A DNA stretch of 64,000 bases from Phytoseiulus persimilis (lineage: Eukaryota; Arthropoda; Arachnida; Mesostigmata; Phytoseiidae). Both the position numbers and the translations under genes were made by a program. The stretch spans positions 29,818,745 through 29,882,744 of the forward strand of contig CM075102.1 in NCBI GenBank assembly GCA_037576195.1. Reading direction: 5' to 3'. The notes beneath the pieces were generated by a model. The model saw only the letters and a program-made list of their open reading frames with translations, was not told the DNA's origin and searched no databases. This document shows positions 40,501 through 52,521 of this stretch, one piece after another; position 1 is the first letter of the stretch, and each line of letters opens with the position of its first letter.

Positions 40501-42707
40501 AATGATGGCTAAACTCGTTATTTAAAAACGTGCGAGGGAGAGAAATAATAGTACGGCCAAATATACGAATGTTTCCCCAGTATCAAAACGAATGAGCCTC
40601 GCTGGTTCCGCACCTCAGTGGCTCATTAGTATGACCTACTGGGGATAGGTCGTCCGTGATGGCAGTCTCAATGTCACTGCTGGTCTACGTTCCTTGTGAT
40701 GCGCCAGTCAGTTCACTCGGTGTCACCATGAGCCATGGGTCGTGCAATGGAGGCTCTCAAAGGGCTTCGTTATTGCGGTGCTTGGTTCGCTCATCTGGAA
40801 GATGGTGGATTCGATTGTGACGGCGTCTGCGATGAGACCTTGAAAGTATGATAATCTGTTACTTGTCCACGACTCCTTGACTAAACATGACGCCAAGAAT
40901 AGTGACCGCCAGGTCAATCTCTAACCGAAATTCCTGATCGATAGAACCACGCCCCAAGTATTCCCCACGGACTCTGGGGATGGAAGTATCGGTCGAGTTC
41001 CCCGGCAAACCAACTAACCGCACGCTTAGATCTCATGTCGATTCCATCGTTGGTGTCGAGAACAAACGCGCAGAGTTGAACAACTCCGTTCTTTCATATT
41101 TTTAGATGAAACCGATTGTATACGCGGGTAGAGAGTCACAGAAGAGTTGACCGGAGAAAAGCCCACGAAAAATTCCAGAATTCTCGGAGAAGGCTCATAA
41201 AGGCTGACTTCGGAAACCGGCTGGCGGTCGTCAGCCTGTCAAGGCTTTTTAGTGAAGTCTGGCTTCCAGGCAGATTGTCTCTGTCGTCGCTGGCTGTTGC
41301 ACATAACAGAAAAGTTTGCGACCGTGCGTCCGTCTGCCTCTCTTTGTGTGTGGAAATAAGTTCTCTCAGTCAGGTTAGTGGAGTCAAAGGGGCAATCGGA
41401 ACGCCCTGGGCTGTATCAATAAATCTTTAAGATCAAATTGTTTGAGAGGCTTACTTCCTTCCGCACCGACCGGAACAAAACGTTTGAGATACGCATTCCC
41501 GTGTGTAATCGCGGAATTGGACGATGTTCCGTGTGACATGGGCCCTGGTCTCCCGGACCCTAGCCTGCGTAAAAAGGTCGTGGGTTAGGCTCTTGGAGCT
41601 GACAAGGTCATCGAAGGTGTTCAGAAGGTACCTCCTCCGAATGACTGTCGATTTTGGGACTTTGAATCTTTCAGGATGTCACGGATTTCACACCATGGAG
41701 AAAAGATTACGCAGGAAATGCTCCAAGTTGGTCATGAGGAACTTGTCGAGGATTGCAAGCCACACCACGTGGAGGTGAGAATGAGCCCACTAGAGGAGGT
41801 TTGCCGCGATTTGTCGGTGTGATGAATCATCACTGATGATCGACGAACTTTTTTCTCATCAATTAGATCTGTTTTGGCACTGCACATCGTTTCCCACTCC
41901 GAACAGCGATCAATGATGCCGTGGAAACACAAGACAGCCATGAAAACTTAAGGTCAACTGCTTTTTCCGCGATGAGCCTTCTTGAAACAACGCCGTCAGC
42001 AATTCCTTATGACAGAGAGAGAGAGGTTCGTTGCCCCCCTCAAAAGTTCGAAGATCCGATACTCAGGAGAGACTTGACCCAGGAAGTTTGGGCTTTCTAT
42101 CCACGGTACGAGGTCGAGATTAAAGGCTGCGCTGGAATCCTCTACTCTTTTCGGAGAATCTCGATTCCTCCGTTTGTCCCGTTCGGTCTCCGAGGTCCAA
42201 CACAACGTATATCGTCAGGAACTTGGCACAGGAGGGCAGGTTGCTAGCAGAGACTCGGAGACGACCTCTGCGGGAAATGTGAAGAGATCAAATTTGCTGA
42301 GAAAATTCGACGGTAGGGTGAACTCAACGCGGGCGCACACGCATGAGGCAGGACTGTCTGGTTCGACGCTGCTTTTCACGCGGACCTGCGAAAGAGTCTT
42401 CGACGGATTCAAAAGTAATGTTCTCTGCAAAAGGTGGAGTCAGCAGCGGACTCGAGCTTCCCGAATCGTCGTGATGGGAACGATTGCTTGTATTTTCGCT
42501 TTACCGCTAGTAGGAACTGCTTCGGTGACTACCTGCGTCTGTAGGCAGTTCGTACGGTCGAATGCGAGCCTGAGCTCGAATCCGTTCGGAAACCACAAGG
42601 AGAGGAAATAAAGGCCGCGCTTGTCCATCGATGGGCTCGAATGGCGAGACCCCAATGGCACCGAAGTACTGTATCAGCCGACGGTTGGGAAGGGGAAGTC
42701 GGTAATG
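34596..42707. other. 8-kb stretch without a recognisable gene
   Basis: Frames are up to about 155 codons. A near-perfect AAGGTAAGT donor-like site at about 38118-38126 follows a 43-codon ATG frame (MFYRRNLIFDRRDPTEWRSL), the best exon hint here but unsupported. The 31-bp degenerate repeat (39051-39157) lies inside. Confidence 0.55.
39051..39157. repeat. Degenerate short tandem repeat, ~31-bp period
   Basis: A TTGATATNATCGAGA-like core recurs with its GATAT at 39080, 39111 and 39142 (GACAT), exactly 31 bp apart, with a weaker unit beginning near 39055. A similar TTGATAAAGTCGAG word lies at about 38627-38640, out of phase. On the minus strand the array is open (39003-39188), so a coding repeat cannot be excluded, but no known repeat protein is apparent. 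Confidence 0.5.
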
Positions 42708-42869
42708 TCAGGAAGCAGCCAACTCGGGGCGAATCTCGCCCAGTTCCCCGCTGATTCGTTCTACTTCTGCGATGGTGCAGTTTGCGGTGGGGTGGTCAAC
42801 TTGCGCCGAGCGAGCTTTGGCGCCAGCGAGCGAAGCGATCAGCTCCGGCCGCTGGCGCTCAGCCGACAT
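42708..42869 (-). CDS. Candidate terminal exon, 53 residues
   Basis: From an ATG at 42869 the minus strand reads MSAERQRPELIASLAGAKAR and on to ISGELGEIRPELAAS before a stop. Just upstream is TTGACGCTGCTCAG, a plausible branch point and acceptor. About seven of ten third positions are G or C by my count, higher than the surroundings. Ala/Glu/Leu-rich composition would favour helix. The plus strand is open too (42621-42878). Unknown protein. Confidence 0.25.
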   Translation of the reverse strand: MSAERQRPELIASLAGAKARSAQVDHPTANCTIAEVERISGELGEIRPELAAS

Positions 42870-43340
42870 CGTACCTGAGCAGCGTCAATGCTTCGCTAAC
42901 TGGTTGCTCATCTCGTTGAACCACGTAACGAACGGTCGTTACTTGTCCGAGCCTCGACCACAACGCGTTACCCCAACGATCGACTCTTGAATGTTATGCA
43001 CGATCGGGGCTCACACTCCTTCTCAGTTCTCCAGGAAGCGGCAAGTCGAGAAAACGGGATGAGGTCGTTCTCCGGTCCTTTTCCCGTGTGAATCGCTGGG
43101 CCATCGAATCAAATCGAGTGCTCTCCTCCGCCGTACAACGTTCTCAAAGTTCGAATAAATCCCGGAACAGCCTCCTCACGTTTCAGGGATGTAGAGACGA
43201 GACCCCGTCTCCGATACGAAGTGGGCATGAAGGATTGACGCAGGCTCCGAAGGCTGGTTAGGTTCCGTCGGCTTCTAGACACTTGCCCCGAGACCGAAGC
43301 TGTGTCGTTGACTTCTTCCGCACGGAGTCACTGATCCTCG

Positions 43341-43529
43341 CTAGGCTTTGTCGAGCTCATCACGAGGAAACCTCTGAGCGAAACCGGTCGGCGCGAGGCA
43401 TACAGAGTGCCTTAAATGACGTTCGTATGCACGTTGCGACGGAGCGCTCCCGAATGACCGCGGATGCAACGCTTCAACCATGGCGAAACGCTCCAAGAAC
43501 TGGCGGATCTGTTTAGGATGGCTCGCCAC
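43341..43529 (-). CDS. Candidate exon, 62 residues
   Basis: The frame reads HPKQIRQFLERFAMVEALHP, then SAPSQRAYERHLRHSVCLAP, to a stop. A second protein-like frame (42708-42869) lies 470 bases downstream on the same strand, so both could belong to one spliced minus-strand gene. There is no strong acceptor at the left boundary of the frame and no recognised domain. Confidence 0.2.
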   Translation of the reverse strand: MASHPKQIRQFLERFAMVEALHPRSFGSAPSQRAYERHLRHSVCLAPTGFAQRFPRDELDKA

Positions 43530-44342
43530 AGGAGCCTTCTATCTACTCATAACAGCTTCCATTCTTGGTTCGAGTTGAAGCTCAATGCAATCACTATGAC
43601 AGACCATTCAGAGCTCCGCTTTCAACACGTTCAGTCCTTTGAAATCCAGCCACCTCCTTTGAGAGCCAAAGCCGTGCAGAGCCCACGGGTGTTCGTCGAT
43701 AAGAGTTTGCATGTTCTTTCATCACTTCTCATTGACGGGCCAAGCGCCCGTTCCAATTGAAATGTCGCACTGCCGCCGGGCTGGCCCTCGAGACAATCGA
43801 TCCGTCAGGTCCACTGTTCTTTTCTTCGACGCCTCCGACCGTTACAGTGGGCTCAAATAACCCTGCCCACCGGAGTGGTTGGAAAGATGGCAACCAGGTA
43901 GTCTACGACAACTGCAACACTCGCCGCAAGTGAATCGGAACCACCCGTCGTTAGGTGACGGAGTTCACTGGAGTCGCATTCGGAGTTCTCGGATTCTTGC
44001 TATCTGCTATTCAAGAGACCTCTTGACATGTGAATGATCCTAGAGACTTGTTGGAGCTTGATGTCGCTGTTCTGACATTCAGCAATCTGGCGAATTAGGA
44101 GCAGCACGTGACCGAATGCGCTCATTCTGAACGTACCGCCAATCAGAGTATCGAGGTCAAGGCTATTCTTCGCTACACATGTCCAAGAGCACACCGAAAT
44201 CATCCAGATGATGGATCTGTGCGAACGATGTCACTATCCGAATGATGCCACAGCTCGACTCACGGGATGAAATTTCGAATATAACACACGGTGCTGAATC
44301 TGTCTCAGGAATATCTCGCACGCGTGCGTTATGGGCTCTGAA
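43530..44342. other. No recognisable gene
   Basis: Short frames only; upstream flank of the hAT-type MITE. Confidence 0.6.
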
Positions 44343-44350
44343 GCGCCATG
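44343..44350 (+). repeat. 8-bp target-site duplication, left copy
   Basis: GCGCCATG directly before the hAT-type MITE; an identical copy follows the element at 44637-44644. Confidence 0.93.
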
Positions 44351-44365
44351 CAGTGGCGTACCCAG

Positions 44366-44398
<33 letters not shown>

Positions 44399-44636
44399 AG
44401 GGGCCATGGCCCCCCCCAAAACTCTTCGATAATATTGGGAAGGGTGGATTATATTCTACTTTAATGGACGAAAAAGTTCCACAAAGATTCAGTCTTATCA
44501 GGAAAATTCGCACATGTTTGAAAACCATGTTGATTGCGTCATGAAAATCTCGAGACGATGATGATCATCATCATCGGCATCATCATCACATCCTTGGCCC
44601 CCCCCCCCCCAAAAAAAAAAGATGGGTACGCCCCTG
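44351..44636. mobile_element. hAT-type MITE (286 bp) with 8-bp target-site duplication
   Basis: The left end reads CAGTGGCGTACCC and the right end, reversed, reads CAGGGGCGTACCC, giving 13-bp inverted termini with one mismatch. The octamer GCGCCATG lies directly on both sides (44343-44350 and 44637-44644). An 8-bp duplication with CAG...CTG ends is diagnostic of the hAT superfamily. Just inside the left end are 30 consecutive G (44365-44394); inside the right end are 13 C followed by 10 A (44598-44620). An ATGATGATCATCATCATC-type palindromic microsatellite occupies about 44557-44590. No coding capacity is present, so it is non-autonomous. Excision would restore one GCGCCATG. Confidence 0.93.
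44365..44394 (+). repeat. Homopolymer of 30 G inside the hAT-type MITE
   Basis: Thirty consecutive G follow CAGTGGCGTACCCA at the left end of the element. The length is likely to vary between individuals and to be mis-called by sequencing. On the minus strand it reads as a poly-proline stretch in accidental open frames. Confidence 0.95.
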
Positions 44637-44644
44637 GCGCCATG
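44637..44644 (+). repeat. 8-bp target-site duplication, right copy
   Basis: GCGCCATG directly after the hAT-type MITE, identical to 44343-44350. Perfect identity suggests a fairly recent insertion. Confidence 0.93.
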
Positions 44645-46717
44645 TATCAGCATTTCGCAGCTCTTACTGGTGTTTGGTGTTCACGACACTCTTTATGAGG
44701 AACCTTCCTCTGCATTAGCTTGGGACGGGAGTCCGCGGATGTCCATGAAGTTTCCATGTCGTTCCCAACATTGAATCGTGTAGGTTCAACAATCCCTCAG
44801 CTCACCGCCACGCATCCCGCAACAACGATTCATGTCCTCCCGAGTTCTCGTCCTCGCCGACCCGAGTTGACCCAGCGAACGGGACCTGAACCCTAAGATG
44901 GTCGGTTTTCAATCAGGAAAGTGGAATCTCGACCAGATCAGAGCGTCCCCACCGGACGATGTGATCGTGGCTGAACAATTACAGGCTGTCCCCGAGCTCC
45001 GGTCAGAATCGGCAGTCATGACAACAACGAACAACGACGAATCTGATGTGCCGCGCGGCTCCAAAAAACGCCTGTGGAGCGGAATGTGATGAAACCGGAT
45101 GATTTGGAATGCTGTGTCGAATAAACTGTCCAGAGAACTCGGAACCTGACAACCTTCCGAGCTCGAAAATCGCATGAGCTCTTAGAGCTCGCTCGGGATC
45201 GAGATGCGGGATCGAGCGAGGCTTATAACCTTGGAATATTTGACTATCCCTCCGGCGACGTTGGCGACGTTTTGACGACACTGAGCCACCGCAGGTCTCC
45301 CGTACCATTCGTGAATAGAACTTGAGGTGCTATCCTGCTCGTTTAAGCGGCCAGGAACGAGGAACACGTACTTCCAGGAAAAGAGAGTGTTTTACCGGAG
45401 GGATTTCGGATCTCGGTTGGAGGATCAGCACAACAGTGCTCGCTTGCTCTCGGGTCTATCTTTCGCTGACTAAACGCTTGCAATTAGCTGTGAAGTCAAA
45501 TTACCGACGCAGGCGCCAAGCCTCGGGGAGCATATGGCCCTGCTGAAGGAGTACTATTCTTCGAAAGCAATCATTAGGCGGACTCGAGTCTTGTGCTTAT
45601 CTACAATTCTTCTTTTCAGCTACCAGGTCTTTTTGTTTGGAGGCCTCCTTCATGAAGGGGGCACCCGGTGTTCGCAGATCCTTCGGAAACAGACCACAGT
45701 GGTTAACACGGTCTCGGGATGGAGAATATTTTGGGATCGACATCTGCGTCGAGACGACGTGTCGCGTTCGCACTCTCATACTGAACTTCTTCGACCCGTT
45801 CGGCTAATCTCTTCTATCTCTCCCGTTTCTTCTCAGAGTCAATGCAGTAGCACTCCAACAGCTCCGAGAGCAGTTGCTTGTTGTACGGAAAGTTTGAGGG
45901 GCCCTGCGCGGCTGAGCTCGGAGGATCCCGTGTTTCCCACCTTTCCAGACCAACTTCCATGGGGTTCCACACGAATCAAGTTACAGGCGGTCGGGACGAC
46001 CTACAACTGCTCCGAGCATCTGAAACAAGCATGCTTTGCAACAGCTCGACTGTTTGTATCTGAATCACGTCCAAGAATGTGCGCCACCAAGTAACCGACT
46101 TCGTTCTCGCTCCTGGGGCCGTGAGCAAAACCCGTCGACTGTTGTACCATGTCGAACGGGCACGAAGATATGTTACTCGTCCAAAATTGGCTCACTTTCC
46201 GTTCATTCGTTTTTTCTTGCGCATCCTATCCACCCGGAAATCCATCCATTGTGGCCACAAGAAAAGGAGCCTGCACTAGGAGTTTCCTCGCCTGTGCGAG
46301 GGCACCGGCCATTCTCCGGGAATAAGGTCTGGAAATGCGTCACATGTGTTCGTTTCCAGGGCTGCTCCCACCGAGTGATGAACATTCTTTCCGTGCGGAG
46401 TCGGGGAAGGAATATCTCGTGTTCGAGAATTACAACGAAATCGACTCACGCAATCTGCGCACCGCTGTCTAATTGCGGGGGAGTTTCGAGCGCATGCGGG
46501 AAGTAAGAGGTCTCAGAGCGATCGGGAAATGGAAATTGATGGCTCCCGTGCCGCGTTCCAGAAAACTCGAGCCCGTAGAGAATCTCATCTCTGAACTCAT
46601 CTTCCGCTCCTGGTGGCTTGGCTTGCGCGCTTTGGGGGTCTCAGTTGACATGCAGTTTTGCCTGCGGTTTCAAGCTGATTTATGTTGAGATTTTTTACAA
46701 CAATACAAAGCAACGGC
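44645..46717. other. No recognisable gene
   Basis: Frames reach about 186 codons (45534-46094, plus) with Ser/Thr/Arg-rich translations. A hydrophobic LSTILLFSYQVFLFGGLL stretch near its start is the only notable feature. Confidence 0.55.
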
Positions 46718-46993
46718 TCACGTTGTCGTGCCGTTCGGCGTCTCCGTCAGCTCTAAATGAGCCAACACTAATTTCTTTTGTCTGCCGCGTCGCCGACAGG
46801 CTCCAACAAAATGCGAACGATAAATGTGATGGATGGTTCCTGGCTCAAGATTTAATTGTACGAAGTCTCCTTCCTTATACGGTGCCTTCCTTTTGTGCTT
46901 GCTTGCTTGCTTTCGCCTCCGACCGTCCGAGTTGTGCAAGCTTGGACCCAAATGCGGAAGCACCTCCCTGTAGTCGTCTGAAGTACAGTACAT
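46718..46993 (-). CDS. Candidate 91-residue protein, retroelement-like hint
   Basis: ATG-to-stop frame starting MYCTSDDYREVLPHLGPSL. A lysine-rich patch (KQASKHKRKAPYKEGDFVQL) resembles in pattern the basic stretch followed by GD(L/F)V of Ty3/gypsy integrase C-termini, but nothing else of an integrase is present. The second half (YRSHFVGACRRRGRQKK) is basic. The coding strand includes a short AAGC tetranucleotide run. I treat the integrase resemblance as a suggestion only. Confidence 0.25.
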   Translation of the reverse strand: MYCTSDDYREVLPHLGPSLHNSDGRRRKQASKHKRKAPYKEGDFVQLNLEPGTIHHIYRSHFVGACRRRGRQKKLVLAHLELTETPNGTTT

Positions 46994-49900
46994 GCAGCCT
47001 TACGCTCGCCAGAACACTGCTTGAATGAGCGGTGGAATGTACGAGAACAAAAACCGACGCTGAACGCCCTTTGACACGTTTCAGGGTCCTTCGATTGACA
47101 TGCGCTCGGACGAACGCTGAACAATGGAACCAGACAGGAAAGAACCTAACCGGTGTTGACGAAAAAGTGGAACGCGGAACGTGCATGTCGTAATTATGAC
47201 TCGACGAATGTTTCATAAGGGGTTCAACCATTCATATAGGTCGGCAGAGCTGAGCTCAAAAGGCGACGTAATTTCTGTACTGGAGGCATTCCGCAGTTAG
47301 TTCTGTATTTTCGGTCTCTTGCGAGATCCCCGCGCTCTCGATTTGTGTTCAAAACAGCGGACTTCATCAACGATTCTTCGTGCGAGTCATCAGAAGCTTC
47401 TAGGAAGCCTCCCTCGAACTCTGCGCAATCTTCCCAAGTGAGCCGGAGCGAAGCAGTGAAGCCTTGCTGCTCCTCCCTTTCTCCTCATTTCTCGGAACTT
47501 CTGACCTTTTCGTCGGAGCGGATGGAACTTTAATGTTCGAACGCGAAAGAAAATCGAGCGGGAATCTTGCAGCTCTGCACATTCGCACCGCAGGCTGCAG
47601 GTTTGAGAGACCGCAGCATTGGAAATGGTGCGATACGGCCTGCAACATGAACAATAGAAGCCCTCGAACAAGATTCCGATCGAGCCCATTCCAACGCGGT
47701 CGAGGTCATGACCGACCTCCTGAAAGTATTGCCTTCCCACGCTTATCAGCGCGAACTTTTCCCAAGAAAGAACTCTCCTCAACGGAGCAGGATTTGCCGA
47801 GAGGCCTCCGTTTATTTTTTTTTTTTACAATCTCCAGCACGCTCTCCACTCCGGGAGAGGAAGCGCCTCAACGCCGCGATGTTCGTGCCTCGAATGTCAC
47901 GCCCGAGCCCGAGAAAAACCCTCCCCTGGAAAACCGCTGACTGAGATGGGAACTCTCCTGAAGCTCTCGTATCGAGTGAGGTCCCGGTCCTGCTGCCCTA
48001 TATTCCAGCCATTGTTCGCGTCGAGTTACGTCCGCGGTCCGATTGAATGCACCGCTGCGAGGTCCAGCACACTGAGTTGCCTCCACGACCTTTCGACATT
48101 CAGAGCAAACCCGCATCGTTGATATTTTCGTTCGAGAATTCATCGTTCGGACGATTCCACGACTGCAATGAAGCCCCTCTGTGTGAGAGAGCACATGAGG
48201 ATACGGGCCGTCTCGGTCGTGAGGGCAACACACGGCCTGTGAGCCTGTGGCCGCTCCCGTGTTTCGGTCGCATGTCGCGGCAGTCGGGAAAGACGCCCCC
48301 CGGCGATTCAGACAGAGGTCGAGCGTGAGACATGAAGTCGCTCGACGCAATCCCAGACAGTAAAGGCAGTCAGGACAGTTTCCGACTCTTCAGGAGGGGG
48401 GCGGTTCTGTATCCGGGAGCGTCCGATGCGCCCGCCCTGCTGAGAACTCCAGCGCAGCACAGTCTGGCGATGGGTTTGAGAAGCTTTCAGAGTTTACGGG
48501 AAATCATCCAACGCCACCATTCCGCGGAGTAGCATTCGCAGCGCTGATCATTGCGAGCTTTTTCGAAACATACGGTTCAGTTGCCTTCACAGTCAGCTGG
48601 CGCTCGGATTCGATAGATTCGAACAACGATGAGCACCAGGATAACAAGTTGTTGAGCCGATCATTTGAATAGGGCCCCAGCTCACCGGACTCGGCGCGAT
48701 GCAGACTCGGTCCGCTGGCAGCAGCCCAGCTCCGAAACTCACGAACCCGACTCTTTCAGCTCGGGGATCTGGAGAGACTGGGCTGCTCAAACGATCTGAG
48801 GAGGAAAGGTTCGAAAAATGGGACCATTTGACTCCTTTCTGTGCAACCTGTGCTCCGCGCGTTTTTCTCGCAGTCAGACTCGCAGCACCTCCATAAAAAC
48901 CATGCGGTAATAATTCTTCGATCATGTCGTCGTCGGAAACAGGCCGCAGTAAAGATAGGTTTTAGCGCCGCACAATGGGTTGAACAGATTCTGCTTCTCT
49001 ACTCCACGCTCAATCATGCCGAGGATCACGCGGGTGATTCCCATCGTGTTGACCTTCTCTTGAAGAAGGAGTGAATTCTCGATCCACCAAACACACGGCC
49101 CAGTGAGTCTCACGCGACAGCGAAAGCTCCTCCATGCCGTCGTCTGATATTCCACGATATCAAAGTTCCCCTCCCCCTCAGCGCCGCAGAACCATGTTCA
49201 GGTTTGTGCATCAATTCAGACCGTTTTGCTGTAAGTGCTATTAGACTGCCCTGGATTCGAACATTTGCGCTCGTTCTCGAAGGTGCGTAGTTGCGCAAAA
49301 TTGTGAGTGCTTCAAGTTTTTCGCGAGATTCCTGAGCTAACGTCGAGCGGGCTTTTTTTTTTCGTAACGTGTAATTTCGAGTGGAGATATGCTCAAGCTT
49401 GACAGCGTTGGCAGCAGAGCAAAATCGTGAAGCTGAGCGAAATTCCGCTCTATCGTCTCATGAACTCGCCACTCGGCTCTAAGTGGATCGGGAACAAGTT
49501 TCGAAACGTTTGATAAGGAAGGTTCTTGAGCCTTGAGGGAAGAGACATCCTCTATCTCGCGCAGCAGACCACGGAGGGAACTCCGGAGCCTCACGTAGCG
49601 ATTCCGGCGGCTCGCACTTCGATAGCTTCTAATGAGGGCCGCCCGCGTACTCTCCAGACATTGCTCTCCCGGATCATCTTATCTTTGAATCGATGCAGAC
49701 CGTACTGGCTGAAGTCCGCTCTATCGAATCCGCAAGGCTCCAGAACTCTGTCTACAGCCTGCCCGTCGCAGGATCGTCTCGTCGTCAAGGTCTATCTCTG
49801 GCTCAGATACGGCTGGAAGATCAGCCGGAAACGACGGCGCCAATCTCGACATTCCCCCAAGCACTTCCCGCGGTATCGTCACATTGCGCCGCCGCACGAA

Positions 49901-51344
49901 ATGTCAACGAATCTCATCACATCAAACCTTCATTTGTTCTCTGAAGCAACGGAAATGTAAAACATGAGAAGAACGAAGATGGCGAAGAATACAATCCAGG
50001 CGGATGCAGCCGGGAGGAGCTTTTCCGACCAGTCGGAGTGTTTCGTCTCCGAGGCTCTTGTTGCAACGAATCAAATGTTTGGAAGCGTTCGAGGTAGCAA
50101 TTTGCCTATCATATTGAGTTGCAAGCGAGGTCGATATTTCTGCGGCCTTGGCCACCGAACGGAAACGAATCATGGGGTTGAGGAAAGGAAGTCCGCGGGT
50201 AGTCCTCTGTGATGATTGTGTTCCGTGTTTGGTTATAATACTGGATCTCTTCCAACGTTCACCGATTGAGGAAACTCTGCAACACCATCCTGAGAACGAC
50301 GCTAGACGGGCTCGCCATTTCCCGGCCCACGATAATGTGTTGAGCACAGATGGCTCAATTCACGTCGAATATTATGATGTTCCCAGCCAGATGATGTTCC
50401 GGGCCATGCGACTTTAGCTGATCGTTGCTCCGTCCGGGAATGCTCTCTCCCAGCATTGATGGCTGTCCCATGTTCTCCGCGATGAAGAGCATACGTTCTT
50501 CCACGGGGACAAACTGTTCAGGGTGTTGAAACCCGGACTGACGGAAGACACGATGCTTCTGGACAAAGCTATCAAAGCTCAAATTGTTAAATGGACGACT
50601 CCTTTTGAACGGTCGTGCAATAGTATGCTATCTGGTTACGATTCCCCGCGGAAATCCTCTGTGACGAATATGAGGGACAAGAGGCATCCGCAGAGAATAG
50701 CCCCGCTCATAATTTCTCTTAGTTCATCTCATATTGCACGACATCATACGGCTCGTTCGCCCCGCGTCGCAACTTCAGCGTAAGGAATAACGATAATGAG
50801 GCAAAGAATACATGAAAGCAGTTCGAGCTTTTCCAAGCCGACAACTTCTCGATGCCGCTCCTCCGACCTGAGCTCAGCGCAAGATCGTTATACTCCGGGA
50901 GGTTTCCAAGCATGAAGATTGATCGCGTGTTCCGCGGCGGAAGTCATTCAGTTAGTATCCGGCTCCATGCTGAGCTTTCTGAATGATTCGCCATCGGTAC
51001 CAGTCGTAACACGCGGGAACAAAATCTGGATCTGTTGCGAATGCGACCGCGGAGTCGGCTTCACGGTTCACGGCTCGCGATCGTTTCGGAGTCAGAATGC
51101 CCGGGAGAGAGATTTGTAGGAAAATACAAAGCAGCGCCGGACTGTGTCAGGGGAACGCGCAGATCCATTATTTTGACCCTCCGACCTCATCTAGATCTTT
51201 TTCTTCTTCCGGGGCTCCCAAGTCGAATGGCGGAGCGAGTCCCTGATAGCGAAGAGTGGACGGGACGAAAACACGGGTCTCTGACGTATCCGATCGCTCG
51301 AGGGTTCACCAAGCATGGCTCCTCCATGAGATATCGTTATCGCA
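46994..51344. other. No recognisable gene
   Basis: Frames are up to about 160 codons, on both strands. T-runs occur near 47812-47826 and 49352-49361. Nothing else stands out. Confidence 0.55.
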
Positions 51345-51593
51345 ATGGTAGAGCTCCATTCTCGACGTGTTTTCCCTGCGACTCACAAGCGCAGGCTTGC
51401 CCGTGGAGAGCACAACGCCACGCTCGAGCAAAGCACGGGACTTCCGGCCCGATTTCACGTGCTACTGACCGGCGAGTCGATCGCGGAGCGTATGCTGTGG
51501 GGCCGCAGCTGCTCTTTTCCCGCCGAGATCATCAGGCTCAAAGACAAGAGAATCGCCGCCGAGCCCGCCGCCTTAGGCCACGCGCGCGCGTGA
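51345..51593 (+). CDS. Candidate coding frame with GC-rich third positions
   Basis: ATG at 51345 gives an 82-residue frame that includes LPARFHVLLTGESIAERMLW and EIIRLKDKRIAAEPAALGHA. In the last ~42 codons roughly four in five third positions are G or C, clearly more than in the overlapping 248-codon frame (51035-51781), whose translation is Arg-rich and repetitive. That bias is what a real exon would show, though the whole stretch is GC-rich. A CGTGAGT donor-like site overlaps the stop. No family recognised. Confidence 0.3.
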   Translation: MVELHSRRVFPATHKRRLARGEHNATLEQSTGLPARFHVLLTGESIAERMLWGRSCSFPAEIIRLKDKRIAAEPAALGHARA

Positions 51594-52521
51594 GTCTGGC
51601 CCCAGAATACTCCAGCGGCGGAAGCGACGTTCAGGAAAATTCGATAAACTCTTCAGTTACGACCTCTCCTCCTGGCAACAGGGCTTTCAGTTCGGTGTCC
51701 CAAGGTCGATGGGCAGGGTCGAGAGGTTGTCGAGCCACTCACTTACTGTCTCCTCGGCGTCGAGCAGAGCTCGTGTCATAGCATCGCCCTCGAACCTCGT
51801 GAAAAAAACCGGGGTCGCTCATGAAGCTGGCACCCTTGGAAAGTTTCCAATTTTGAGATCCCGAGTCACAGTCTGTGACTCACAGACAGTCGAGTTACTT
51901 CCTGGGCACCACGATGCGAGACCCGCGTTTCCAGATGCTATCCATACCATCTCATGTGAGTCGCTTTAGGTGGCTATTTGGTGCACTCCAAAACGGGTGT
52001 CTGGGCTCCGTCGGAGAACGCTCCGCAGGTTGGACGCGAAAGACGAGTGGCAGGAAACTAAAAGCTGCAGTAAAGTTCTCTCGACAGTGAATCCGACGCC
52101 TTTTCTCTTAGTTCTCTGATGGACCGCGGCCCCATCAGCCCCGAACCCGCTCACGAAAGCACATCGGAGTGTAATCAAGTGAATGAACTCACGGGGCACG
52201 GAGCTGCCTTCCACCATGATAAGGAATAGGTATCGTCACCCCGCAACCAAAAACGGACTGCCAGGACGGGGACGGTCGCAAACGCACCACAGGGGAAATC
52301 TGGTCTTCTGAAGACGACCAATAACCCGAGACGCGTGGAATCTTATAGAGAGAGATTTATTCAATAACTCAGTCGGGCACTGTTAGTAGACTCCCCGGTG
52401 GAAGTTAGCGCTCACAAAACCGGATAGATGAACTTATGGGCTTGTTTCTCTCGATGCCGTCTATGTCGCTCAAGGAACTCTCTTCACTCTTCGTCGAACG
52501 ACAGAGGACCTTCTTTCTCTT

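Noticed and set aside
44242..44544. Frames with long Gly or Pro runs across the MITE
   Set aside because: The runs are translations of the 30-G tract inside a non-coding transposon.
51035..51781. 248-codon plus-strand frame as a gene
   Set aside because: The translation is Arg-rich and repetitive where the DNA is GC-rich, and the internal frame 51345-51593 has better codon-position bias.
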